Source: Bacillota bacterium (GTDB taxonomy: Bacteria > Bacillota_E > Sulfobacillia > Sulfobacillales > Sulfobacillaceae). Taken from it: a DNA stretch of 5,727 nucleotides. A program made the position numbers and the translations under genes. The stretch is from positions 1 to 5,727 of the forward strand of contig JAKADW010000152.1 in the NCBI GenBank assembly GCA_021820165.1, read 5' to 3'. Positions 1-5,582 of this stretch are shown here, one piece after another. The notes beneath the pieces were generated by a model, which did not search any database, was not told where the DNA came from, and worked only from the letters and a program-made list of their open reading frames with translations. The stretch's first letter is position 1, and each line of letters opens with the position of its first letter.

Positions 1-11
1 TCGAATGGAAG

Positions 12-40
12 AAAGGCCCCGGGGGAGGTCCGGGGCCTTT
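12..40 (-). terminator. Rho-independent terminator of fhs
   Basis: A perfect 11-bp inverted repeat, AAAGGCCCCGG (12-22) and CCGGGGCCTTT (30-40), flanks a 7-nt loop. It begins 13 nt beyond the fhs stop codon. Read on the minus strand the stem ends in CCTTTCTTCC, a short and interrupted T-tract, so termination would rely mainly on the very stable GC-rich stem. The plus-strand reading ends in CCTTTGCCC, so it could also act weakly on a transcript entering from the other side, but no plus-strand gene ends here within the window. Confidence 0.8.
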
Positions 41-53
41 GCCCTGTACGTCT

Positions 54-1691
54 TTAGTTGTCAGCCGGCGTCATTTTAAATGCCGCCGGATCCTTTGGGA
101 GACCTGGCATACGGATCATTGAACCTGCCAACGGCACGACATACCCGGCTCCGCGGGAAATCTCAATGTCGCGGATGTTCAAGGTGAAGTCGCGCGGCCG
201 GCCGAGGCGCGACGGGTCGTCGCTGAGCGAGTATTGGGTCTTCGCGATACAGACTCCGAGGTCGTTCAGCCCCCAGCGTTCAATGCGCTTAAGGGCCGTT
301 CTGGCCTGAGGCCCGAAGTCAACCCGCGCCGCTCCGTAAATCTGTTCTGCGATGGTTCGGATTTTATTTACCACCGGCATGTCGGGGGTATAAAGAGGCC
401 GGTACTGGGCGGTCTTTTGCTCCAACACCCCTTCAACCACGCGCGCCAGTTCCTCACCGCCAGCTCCGCCTTCCCGGAAGACTGTCGCCGGTGCGGCCGG
501 GACGTCCTGTTGGGCCAAGTGGTTGATGAGCCACTGAATCTCCGTGTCGCTGTCGCTCTCAAAGCGGTTGATGCCGACCACCACGGGGAGTCCATAGCTT
601 TTAAGGTTGGCTAGATGCTTTTCGAGGTTTTCGCATCCTCGTTCCAGTGCCGCTTGGTCCGGCTTGTCGGTGTCTTTTAAGGCTTGGCCGCCATGATATC
701 GGAGGGCACGAAGCGTCACTACGACCACGGCTACGTCGGGATTGAGGTCCGCGGTCGGGGCTTTGATATCCAAAAACTTTTCGGCACCCATGTCGGCGCC
801 AAATCCGGCCTCGGTAATCACCACGTCTGAGAACCGAAGTCCCGCTTCGGTGGCGATGATGCTGTTGCAACCATGGGCGATGTTGGCGAAAGGCCCACCG
901 TGAACGATAGCGGGGGTATGTTCACGGGTCTGAACAAGGTTAGGCATGATGGCGTCCGTTAAGAGGGTGGTGAGAGCATCTTCCGCTCCTAACTCCGCGA
1001 CCGACACGAACCCGCTGCCGCTTCGAGCGATAATCATGCGGGACAATCGCTCGCGCAGTTCGGCCAGATCTTTGGACAAGGTTAAGATCGCCATCACTTC
1101 CGAAGCGGCTGTGATGTCAAAGCCGGTTTCCCTTACCACGCCCTGTCCGGGCCCCCCAAGGCCAATGACAATATGACGGAGGGAGCGGTCGTTGACATCA
1201 AGCACACGCTTTAAGGTCACGTTGCCCGGTTTCACGCCGCTTAATCGGGTACCGTGGTATAGTTCGTTGTCCACGAGGGCGGCCAAAAGGTTATGAGCGG
1301 CCGTAATGGCGTGAAAGTCGCCGGTGAAGTGAAGGTTGATGTCGCGGGCGGGTTCGATTTGGGCTTGACCGCCCCCGGTGGCGCCGCCCTTCATTCCGAA
1401 GGTGGGGCCTAACGACGGTTCCCGCAGCACGGCCGTTGCCTTCACTCCCCGACGCCTCATGGCGTCGGCGAGCCCAATAGACATGGTGGTCTTGCCTTCG
1501 CCGGGCGGCGTGGGATTAATTGAGGTCATGAGGACGGTGCGGGCTTTCCGAGGGTGCTGGTAAATGATGTCGAGAGGAATTTTCGCTTTCCATGGCCCTA
1601 ACTGGACGATGTCCGAGGGAGCGAGCCCGAGTTTTTGGGCTATGTCAGAGATGGGACGCAAATCGGTATGTTGGACGGTGCCGTCATTCAT
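54..1691 (-). CDS. fhs: Formate-tetrahydrofolate ligase (10-formyl-THF synthetase)
   Basis: This cytoplasmic enzyme joins formate to tetrahydrofolate using ATP, giving 10-formyl-THF for purine synthesis, formyl-Met-tRNA and, in acetogens, the methyl branch of the Wood-Ljungdahl pathway. The 545-residue product covers the whole family (usually about 555-560 aa). Visible motifs are the ATP-binding loop PTPPGEGKTT (60-69), REPSLGPTFGMKGGATGGG (90-108), DINLHFTGDFHAI (117-129), GGPFANIAHG (265-274), TEAGFGADMGAEKF (293-306) and TLRALRYHGG (326-335), the second family signature. Family signature 1 is slightly divergent: GGATGGGQAQ rather than the GGAAGGGYAQ I remember as typical. The ATG at 1691 was chosen over an upstream TTG at 1712 because AGGAGG (1702-1707) lies 10 nt before the ATG, inside the longer frame. 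The gene stands alone and divergent from bcrC, with its own terminator. No folD, metF or CO-dehydrogenase gene is near, so a role in acetogenesis cannot be inferred. Identity is very secure. Confidence 0.97.
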   Translation of the reverse strand: MNDGTVQHTDLRPISDIAQKLGLAPSDIVQLGPWKAKIPLDIIYQHPRKARTVLMTSINPTPPGEGKTTMSIGLADAMRRRGVKATAVLREPSLGPTFGMKGGATGGGQAQIEPARDINLHFTGDFHAITAAHNLLAALVDNELYHGTRLSGVKPGNVTLKRVLDVNDRSLRHIVIGLGGPGQGVVRETGFDITAASEVMAILTLSKDLAELRERLSRMIIARSGSGFVSVAELGAEDALTTLLTDAIMPNLVQTREHTPAIVHGGPFANIAHGCNSIIATEAGLRFSDVVITEAGFGADMGAEKFLDIKAPTADLNPDVAVVVVTLRALRYHGGQALKDTDKPDQAALERGCENLEKHLANLKSYGLPVVVGINRFESDSDTEIQWLINHLAQQDVPAAPATVFREGGAGGEELARVVEGVLEQKTAQYRPLYTPDMPVVNKIRTIAEQIYGAARVDFGPQARTALKRIERWGLNDLGVCIAKTQYSLSDDPSRLGRPRDFTLNIRDIEISRGAGYVVPLAGSMIRMPGLPKDPAAFKMTPADN

Positions 1692-1701
1692 GCGCCAGTA
1701 G

Positions 1702-1707
1702 CCTCCT
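1702..1707 (-). promoter_or_regulatory. Shine-Dalgarno site deciding the fhs start
   Basis: AGGAGG on the minus strand lies 10 nt upstream of the ATG at 1691. It falls downstream of the alternative TTG at 1712, which therefore cannot use it. This supports the 545-residue form of the protein. Confidence 0.8.
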
Positions 1708-1820
1708 ATCAATTATGAGCCATCGAACATCATATCGCATTCCTCCCGATGGGCGAAACAGGACCGCCTTTTTAGAGAGATACGACATTGCGGAGGAAGG
1801 AGAAGTTAGCGAATGGCTCC

Positions 1821-1908
1821 CGAGAGCGCCTAGGAAGTGGGGCAACTCCCCAATTGCCCGAGGCGATATCCGGGCAATTTCGCCTCGAACTTGTGGTGGC
1901 GGCTCTCG
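1821..1908. other. Unassigned structured element with nested, competing inverted repeats
   Basis: In the divergent fhs/bcrC intergenic region (1692-1974), this 88-bp stretch is dense in inverted repeats. An outer stem pairs CGAGAGC+GCC (1821-1830) with GGC+GCTCTCG (1898-1908) around one bulged G (1901). A short inner stem, AAGT (1835-1838) with ACTT (1889-1892), could continue it. Inside are TGGGG/CCCCA (1838-1842, 1848-1852), AATTGCCCG/CGGGCAATT (1852-1860, 1871-1879) and CGAGGCGA/TCGCCTCG (1859-1866, 1880-1887). GGGCAA at 1840-1845 can also pair with TTGCCC at 1854-1859. Several helices exclude each other, as in an RNA switch. I could not match conserved motifs of the ZTP, THF, T-box, SAM, TPP or cyclic-di-GMP families. 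The strand is unknown: it could be part of an fhs leader (minus), a bcrC leader (plus), a separate small RNA or a DNA-level element. No clear promoter for either reading was found. Confidence 0.45.
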
Positions 1909-1962
1909 CGCGGTAACATTTCTTAGGACGTCTAACAAAGAAGCGACTATGCATCACACTAT

Positions 1963-1968
1963 GGAGGG
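1963..1968 (+). promoter_or_regulatory. Shine-Dalgarno site deciding the TTG start of bcrC
   Basis: GGAGGG lies 6 nt upstream of a TTG codon at 1975, an ideal spacing. There is no ATG or GTG in the first part of the frame that would preserve the N-terminal region conserved with BcrC, so this site supports TTG initiation. Confidence 0.7.
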
Positions 1969-1974
1969 AATCTT

Positions 1975-2586
1975 TTGCTGCATCCGCGTGTCAATAGTTT
2001 TGACTTTCATCTTGAGCACTGGATTAATGCGCCGGCCGGCCATAACGGGGTTTTAGATCTCTTCGGCGTCGTGCTGGCCAAATATGCGCCGGAGATTTGG
2101 GCGCTGGTTTTCATCATCATGTGGTTTTGGCCCCCCTATCGCCGAACTCGGGCGCGTCGTGCGGTCGTCTATTCCGTCGTCGCGGGTGTTTTGGCCTTGG
2201 TCTTAAACGTCATCATTTCCCATGTGGCGCCATTCCGACCTCGGCCGTTTGTGTTGGAACCGCATTTAGTTCATCAATTAGTGAGTCATAAACCCGATAG
2301 CTCGTTCCCTAGCGACCATGCCGCGGGCAGCTTTGGGTTTGCCATCGGACTTTTATACGCGGGCCTGGGCGACGGGATCTGGGCATTGATTTTGGCCTTG
2401 GCGGTGGCATGGGCCCGTGTCTTTGTTGGTGTCCATTGGCCTACGGACGTGTTGTTTGGGGCACTAGTGGGCGTGGTCTCGGGCTTTATCGTGCTGGGCA
2501 TAAGAAGGCGACTGGAATGGCTGGTGCGTCTGGTCTACACCATCCTTCGCGTCCCCACGGAATCGGGTCGCCGAGCCGATCCGTGA
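1975..2586 (+). CDS. bcrC: PAP2-family membrane phosphatase, BcrC-like undecaprenyl-diphosphatase
   Basis: The likely role is removal of a phosphate from undecaprenyl diphosphate at the outer face of the membrane, recycling the lipid carrier for peptidoglycan and contributing to bacitracin tolerance. The 203-residue product has several hydrophobic segments (about 41-54, 63-81, 117-131, 135-148 and 158-176). The PAP2 active-site motifs are in order: RPRPF (88-92), SFPSDHA (110-116, with the catalytic-type H115) and R148-x5-H154-x3-D158. The lysine that opens the classical first motif is replaced by H83. As I recall it, Bacillus subtilis BcrC also lacks that lysine, and the N-terminal VLD and PRPFV segments resemble BcrC, favouring this subgroup over generic PAP2 lipid phosphatases. 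Translation starts at TTG. The stop lies 11 nt before the rplU promoter with no terminator between, so read-through into the ribosomal cluster is possible. PAP2 membership is secure; the exact substrate is inferred. Confidence 0.85.
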   Translation: MLHPRVNSFDFHLEHWINAPAGHNGVLDLFGVVLAKYAPEIWALVFIIMWFWPPYRRTRARRAVVYSVVAGVLALVLNVIISHVAPFRPRPFVLEPHLVHQLVSHKPDSSFPSDHAAGSFGFAIGLLYAGLGDGIWALILALAVAWARVFVGVHWPTDVLFGALVGVVSGFIVLGIRRRLEWLVRLVYTILRVPTESGRRADP

Positions 2587-2597
2587 CACTCCGCAAG

Positions 2598-2626
2598 TTG
2601 ACATCAAACGGCGAATGTGATAGCAT
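2598..2626 (+). promoter_or_regulatory. Strong sigma-A-type promoter for the rplU-prp-rpmA-spo0B-obg cluster
   Basis: A perfect -35 box TTGACA (2598-2603), a 17-nt spacer and the -10 box TAGCAT (2621-2626) are preceded by TG at 2618-2619, one base before the -10, which makes an extended -10. Transcription should start near 2633, leaving a leader of only about 35 nt before the rplU start. That is too short for the longer L21 leader RNA known from some Bacillus species. Confidence 0.85.
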
Positions 2627-2643
2627 GCATTGGAATAACGGTA

Positions 2644-2659
2644 CCTCAGGATGAGGAGG
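2644..2659 (+). promoter_or_regulatory. rplU Shine-Dalgarno region partly folded in a small hairpin
   Basis: GAGGAGG (2653-2659) is the ribosome-binding site for the GTG start at 2668, 8 nt downstream. CCTCA (2644-2648) and TGAGG (2652-2656) can form a 5-bp stem with a GGA loop that covers the first part of this site. The stem is short, and whether it regulates anything is unknown. Confidence 0.6.
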
Positions 2660-2667
2660 ACTTTCTT

Positions 2668-2982
2668 GTGTATGCAGTGATTGAAACCGGGGGCAAGCAA
2701 TATCGTGTTGAACCCGGTCAGATTTTAGTTGTTGAAAAGCTCCCGGGTGAACCCGGTGAGGAGCTATCCTTTCAGAACCTTTTGATGGTGGTCGGGGACG
2801 AAGGCGAGCCTAAGGTGGGTACGCCGTATGTGTCTGGAGCTAAGGCGGTAGCCACGGTGCTCGGTCAGGAGCGCGGTAAAAAGATCTTGGTGTTTAAGTA
2901 TAAGCCCAAGAGCAACTATCGTCGGCGCCAGGGACACCGTCAATCCCACACCCGGGTCCGGATCGACCGCATCGAGCTCTAA
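2668..2982 (+). CDS. rplU: 50S ribosomal protein L21
   Basis: This is a structural protein of the large ribosomal subunit that binds 23S rRNA and helps 50S assembly. The 104-residue product is of normal L21 length. It opens with the conserved YAVIETGGKQYRV (2-14) and has the L21 signature near the C terminus, FKYKPKSNYRRRQGHRQSHT (76-95), rich in basic rRNA-binding residues. The GTG at 2668 was chosen because it gives the standard N terminus and follows a strong GAGGAGG. The reading frame extends 17 codons upstream, but that start would lie over the -10 box and upstream of the predicted transcript. It is the first gene of the cluster, just behind a strong promoter, and its TAA stop overlaps the prp start by one base (TAATG), implying translational coupling. 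Confidence 0.97.
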   Translation: MYAVIETGGKQYRVEPGQILVVEKLPGEPGEELSFQNLLMVVGDEGEPKVGTPYVSGAKAVATVLGQERGKKILVFKYKPKSNYRRRQGHRQSHTRVRIDRIEL

Positions 2983-3308
2983 TGATTCGGGTTGACCTGA
3001 CCCGAAATGCGGCGGGTCAACCGCTGGCACTACGCATTACCGGCCACGCTGATCAAGGGGACTATGGTGAGGATATTGTGTGCGCTGCCGTGAGCGCCTT
3101 GGTGGAGACGCTCGCGCTGGGGCTGACACAAATCCTGAAAGAGCCTTATCAAGGCCGTGTGGATGCTGGCGACGCCAATTTTTCTTTTCGGTCGCCCATG
3201 CCGTCCGATTCGCAGGCGGTGGTGGAAACCATCGTCGCGGGGCTCAAGGACTTATCAGCCTCGGAACCCCAGGCGGTTCGGTATCAAGAAATTTTGATGA
3301 ACGATTGA
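2982..3308 (+). CDS. prp: Ribosomal-processing cysteine protease Prp (YsxB family)
   Basis: Prp removes the N-terminal extension of L27 in Firmicutes and related bacteria, a step reported as essential in Staphylococcus aureus. The 108-residue product matches the family length. The catalytic pair is visible: H22 in [20 protein letters not shown] (19-38) and C34 in the same stretch, at the same positions as I recall for S. aureus Prp. The rest fits the small alpha/beta fold of this family (previously DUF464). The ATG overlaps the rplU stop by one base, and its substrate gene rpmA follows 16 nt downstream, so protease and target are made from the same transcript. Identification is secure from family motif, length and position. 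Confidence 0.95.
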   Translation: MIRVDLTRNAAGQPLALRITGHADQGDYGEDIVCAAVSALVETLALGLTQILKEPYQGRVDAGDANFSFRSPMPSDSQAVVETIVAGLKDLSASEPQAVRYQEILMND

Positions 3309-3324
3309 CGAAGGAGGGCTTCGG

Positions 3325-3606
3325 ATGCGGTTACAATTATTTGCACACAAAAAGGGTGGCGGTAGCTCCCGTAACGGGCGTGATTCCAATCCTAAAATGT
3401 TGGGGGTCAAGCGCCACCAAGGTCAAGTGGTGAGCGCCGGATCCATCATTATTCGTCAACGTGGCACCCAGTTCCATGCCGGTCAGAATGTCGGCATGGG
3501 TCGTGACTACACGTTATATGCGAAGGTGGATGGTCGGGTCGAGTTTCACGACAAGAGCCATACCCGTCGGGTGATTGATGTCGTTCCTGTAACCGAGGCT
3601 CAGTAG
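3325..3606 (+). CDS. rpmA: 50S ribosomal protein L27 with cleavable N-terminal extension
   Basis: L27 lies at the peptidyl-transferase centre, where its mature N terminus reaches towards the tRNA ends. The 93-residue product carries the L27 signature [15 protein letters not shown] (39-53) and the conserved [13 protein letters not shown] (9-21). It begins [16 protein letters not shown] followed by A7 matches the Prp cleavage site of Firmicutes L27, so the mature protein should start at A7. The pre-sequence is short, six residues, compared with about nine in Staphylococcus or Bacillus as I remember them. A strong ribosome-binding site, AAGGAGGG (3311-3318), lies 6 nt before the ATG, consistent with high expression. 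The gene follows prp and precedes the spo0B-like gene by 15 nt. Confidence 0.97.
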   Translation: MRLQLFAHKKGGGSSRNGRDSNPKMLGVKRHQGQVVSAGSIIIRQRGTQFHAGQNVGMGRDYTLYAKVDGRVEFHDKSHTRRVIDVVPVTEAQ

Positions 3607-3621
3607 CATTCGGTTTCGACG

Positions 3622-4239
3622 GTGAAAGCTCTGGTAGGTCGGATTGTGGTTCTGTTGGCGCTGGGGGCGGTCGACTACACGTTGCACCGCCCTTGGCGTC
3701 TTTTCGCGTTGCTGGTGATAGCCCTCTACGTGTTAGAATGGACAGCCTTCCGCCATCGGCGGGAGGCGCTCTATATTATTCGTCAGCGCCGCCACCGGCT
3801 CGCCAACCAACTGCAGTTGGTGACCGGATGGTTGCAATTGGGCGCCAAAGAGAAGGCTGAAGAGGCATTGGCGGGACTCATGGCCCAGGAGGCGTCGCAA
3901 TCGCTCTGGTTTCGGGGCAAGCCAAGCCACTGGAGCTATTTGTTTCTGCGCTGGGATGCCCGGGGCGAGGAACGGGGCGTCATGTTGCATTGGGCAGGGT
4001 TAGACACGATGGTACCCACCTATCGGATGGCATGGATTCTTGAGCGTCGATTGAGAGAAGCTATGCGCATCGCGGAAACCACCATGAAGGTGGACTTTTC
4101 GGGAGAGCGGTTTCGGATTCTGGTGGCGGGAGCGGAAATGCCGCCGGGGAAGAGCTGGGTGGTGACCGCCGATGGCGCGGTCACCGAATGGCGAGCGGGG
4201 CGGAGGACTATACGCCCGGGTACGTCGACCCATTTGTAG
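3622..4239 (+). CDS. spo0B: Membrane-anchored Spo0B-like sporulation phosphotransferase
   Basis: In Bacillus, Spo0B passes a phosphoryl group from Spo0F to Spo0A on the way to sporulation. This 205-residue product has the Spo0B-type helical hairpin: H58 and N62 in RRHRLANQLQLVTGWLQLG (56-74) match the H-x3-N-x-LQ-x3-G pattern around B. subtilis His30, and KEKAEEALAGL (76-86) follows as in that family. The rest (about 100-205) would be the degenerate ATPase-like domain; I see no N or G boxes for ATP binding. Unlike the soluble B. subtilis protein, it starts with two hydrophobic segments (about 4-17 and 26-43), predicting a membrane hairpin with the histidine domain in the cytoplasm. Its place between rpmA and obg is the classic spo0B location. 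The GTG start at 3622 lacks a clear ribosome-binding site, so the exact N terminus is uncertain; an in-frame GTG at codon 9 is an alternative. An orphan kinase-like dimerisation protein is the other possibility. Confidence 0.82.
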   Translation: MKALVGRIVVLLALGAVDYTLHRPWRLFALLVIALYVLEWTAFRHRREALYIIRQRRHRLANQLQLVTGWLQLGAKEKAEEALAGLMAQEASQSLWFRGKPSHWSYLFLRWDARGEERGVMLHWAGLDTMVPTYRMAWILERRLREAMRIAETTMKVDFSGERFRILVAGAEMPPGKSWVVTADGAVTEWRAGRRTIRPGTSTHL

Positions 4240-4253
4240 AGCGAGGGGTTATC

Positions 4254-5537
4254 ATGTTTGTCGATGAAGTGACCATTTATGTAGAGGCCGGTCGGGGCGG
4301 GAATGGATCAGTAGCCTTTCGACGTGAAAAATATGTGCCCAACGGCGGTCCCGCGGGAGGCGATGGCGGTCGTGGCGGGGACATTATCTTTGTGGTGGAT
4401 CCGGGGCTCAACACGCTGATGGACTTTCGCCACCACCGAAGCTTTCGCGCTCAAGACGGAGAAGCGGGCGGCAACAACCGGCGTCATGGCAAAGATGGCG
4501 AGGACCTGACCGTGAAGGTGCCCCCCGGCACGCTGGTGACGCGCGAAAACGGTGAAGTATTGGCTGATTTGCTCTATCCTGGTGACTCGGCCATCATTGC
4601 TCAAGGGGGTCGCGGCGGCAAGGGGAATACCCATTTTGTGAGCTCGACTCACCGGGCCCCCAAAGTTGCCGAACGTGGGGAACCGGGCGAGGCGTTTTCC
4701 GTGCGACTTGACCTCAACTTACTAGCTGACGTGGGCCTGGTGGGTTTCCCCAACGCCGGCAAGAGCACGCTCATTAGCGTGGTCTCGGCGGCTCGGCCAA
4801 AGATTGCCGACTACCCGTTCACGACGCTAGTGCCCAATTTAGGGGTGGTGGGGGACTATGGGGACCCGTTCGTCGTCGCCGATGTTCCGGGACTCATCGA
4901 GGGCGCTCATACCGGGCTGGGGTTAGGGGACACCTTCCTTCGCCACCTCAAACGCACCCGTATTTTGCTCCACCTCGTCGACATGAGCCCTGAAACAGGG
5001 CGTGACCCCGTGGATGATTACCATATCATTTTGAACGAATTGGCTTCCTTTTCGCCGGAATTGGCAGGGAAACCGACGCTATTGGTGGCGACCAAGCTCG
5101 ACGTGCCGGGGAGCGCCGCGATGTTGGAAAAATTCCGCGAAGCCTTGGCGCCCGAGCCCATCTATGCGATTTCCGCCGTGACCGGTGACGGGGTGTCGGA
5201 TTTGATGTGGCGGGTTCGTCGCCTTTTGGACGTCCACCCGGCCCCAGAGCCCGTCAGGCGGGAACCGGCGGCGGTGGTTGCGGTTCGCGGGTTTCGGGTA
5301 ATTCCGGAGGGGAAGGATGCGGTGCGTATCGTCGGCGATGTGGAGCAGCGAGCGCGGATGACCCTTTGGGGCAATGCTAACGCGGAAAACTACTTCGTGG
5401 AATATCTCCGCCGCCGTGGCGTGGTTCAGGCGCTCCGTCGCGCCCATGTGCCCAACAACACGTCCGTTTGGGTCGGGGAAGGTCTCCTGTTCTTCCGGAA
5501 CGATGATTTGACCGCCGAGGAAGAAGATGAGGCATAA
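4254..5537 (+). CDS. obg: GTPase Obg (ObgE/CgtA), 50S assembly and stress GTPase
   Basis: Obg binds late 50S particles and couples GTP/(p)ppGpp levels to ribosome maturation; in Bacillus it is also needed for sporulation and the general stress response. The 427-residue product has all three family domains. The glycine-rich Obg fold (1-158) includes GRGGNGSVAFRREKYVPNGG (13-32). The G domain (about 159-328) has GFPNAGKST (164-172, G1), YPFTTLVPNLG (187-197, switch I), DVPGLIEGA (210-218, G3), TKLD (280-283, G4) and SAVTGDGV (307-314, G5). The C-terminal OCT domain spans about 339-415, followed by a short acidic tail. G4 reads TKLD where NKxD is typical. ATG 4254 gives the standard MFVDEV start and follows GAGGGG (4243-4248) by 5 nt; a longer frame from 4188 would run back into spo0B. 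It lies 14 nt after spo0B. Confidence 0.97.
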   Translation: MFVDEVTIYVEAGRGGNGSVAFRREKYVPNGGPAGGDGGRGGDIIFVVDPGLNTLMDFRHHRSFRAQDGEAGGNNRRHGKDGEDLTVKVPPGTLVTRENGEVLADLLYPGDSAIIAQGGRGGKGNTHFVSSTHRAPKVAERGEPGEAFSVRLDLNLLADVGLVGFPNAGKSTLISVVSAARPKIADYPFTTLVPNLGVVGDYGDPFVVADVPGLIEGAHTGLGLGDTFLRHLKRTRILLHLVDMSPETGRDPVDDYHIILNELASFSPELAGKPTLLVATKLDVPGSAAMLEKFREALAPEPIYAISAVTGDGVSDLMWRVRRLLDVHPAPEPVRREPAAVVAVRGFRVIPEGKDAVRIVGDVEQRARMTLWGNANAENYFVEYLRRRGVVQALRRAHVPNNTSVWVGEGLLFFRNDDLTAEEEDEA

Positions 5538-5559
5538 GATTGGAAAAATAGAGGAATTG

Positions 5560-5582
5560 CCCCAAAGGGCGTCGAATTGGGG
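5560..5582 (+). promoter_or_regulatory. Hairpin over the likely nadD ribosome-binding site
   Basis: CCCCAA (5560-5565) and TTGGGG (5577-5582) form a perfect 6-bp stem with an 11-nt loop, extendable by one G-U pair. The only Shine-Dalgarno-like bases before nadD, GGGG (5579-5582), lie 5 nt from the ATG and are inside this stem. There is no T-tract, so it is not an intrinsic terminator. Control of nadD translation is an inference. Confidence 0.5.

Larger units (their letters stand above)
1692..1974. other. Divergent intergenic region between fhs and bcrC
   Basis: This 283-bp gap must hold the control signals for both neighbours. Reading frames of 84 codons (minus) and 154 codons (plus, overlapping both genes) cross it, but their translations look like no protein family and lack credible start signals. 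For fhs, TATGAT on the minus strand (about 1730-1735) resembles a -10 box, but the hexamer 17 nt upstream (TTCGCC) is a poor -35. A 6-bp inverted repeat, CCATCG (1720-1725) and CGATGG (1747-1752), encloses that box. No plus-strand promoter for bcrC is convincing. The main content is the structured element at 1821-1908. Confidence 0.6.

Noticed and set aside
1692..1712. Upstream TTG start for fhs (552 residues)
   Set aside because: The AGGAGG lies inside this extension and serves the ATG at 1691; the extra residues are not typical of the family.
1752..1773. Plus-strand terminator: GGCG/CGCC stem followed by TTTTT
   Set aside because: The stem is only 4 bp with a 9-nt loop, and no plus-strand gene ends before it.
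1852..1887. H-type pseudoknot formed by AATTGCCCG/CGGGCAATT and AGGCGA/TCGCCT
   Set aside because: With both stems complete the connecting loops have zero length and cannot span the grooves. The helices are better read as alternatives.
1692..1974. A ZTP (pfl) or THF riboswitch upstream of fhs, or a T-box leader
   Set aside because: I looked for the conserved ZTP segments (ACTGGCG, GGGGAGC, CCGCCTGGGC in order), THF segments and a TGGTACCGCG T-box. Isolated fragments occur (ACTGGCG near 1691-1699, TTACCGCG near 1909-1916 on the minus strand), but not in the right order or context.
1592..2056. 154-codon plus-strand reading frame and the 84-codon minus-strand frame at 1684-1938
   Set aside because: They overlap the ends of fhs and bcrC, have no ribosome-binding site, and their translations resemble no protein family.
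2617..2667. Longer rplU form starting at GTG 2617
   Set aside because: That start overlaps the promoter -10 region and would not be in the transcript; the L21 N terminus begins at 2668.
3610..3622. tmRNA-like sequence CGGTTTCGACGG after rpmA
   Set aside because: It resembles the tmRNA 5' end, but no tmRNA tag, acceptor stem or CCA-type 3' end follows, and the spo0B-like gene occupies the region.
4188..4253. Longer obg form starting at ATG 4188
   Set aside because: It would overlap the spo0B-like gene by 52 bp; the conserved Obg N terminus begins at 4254 after a good ribosome-binding site.
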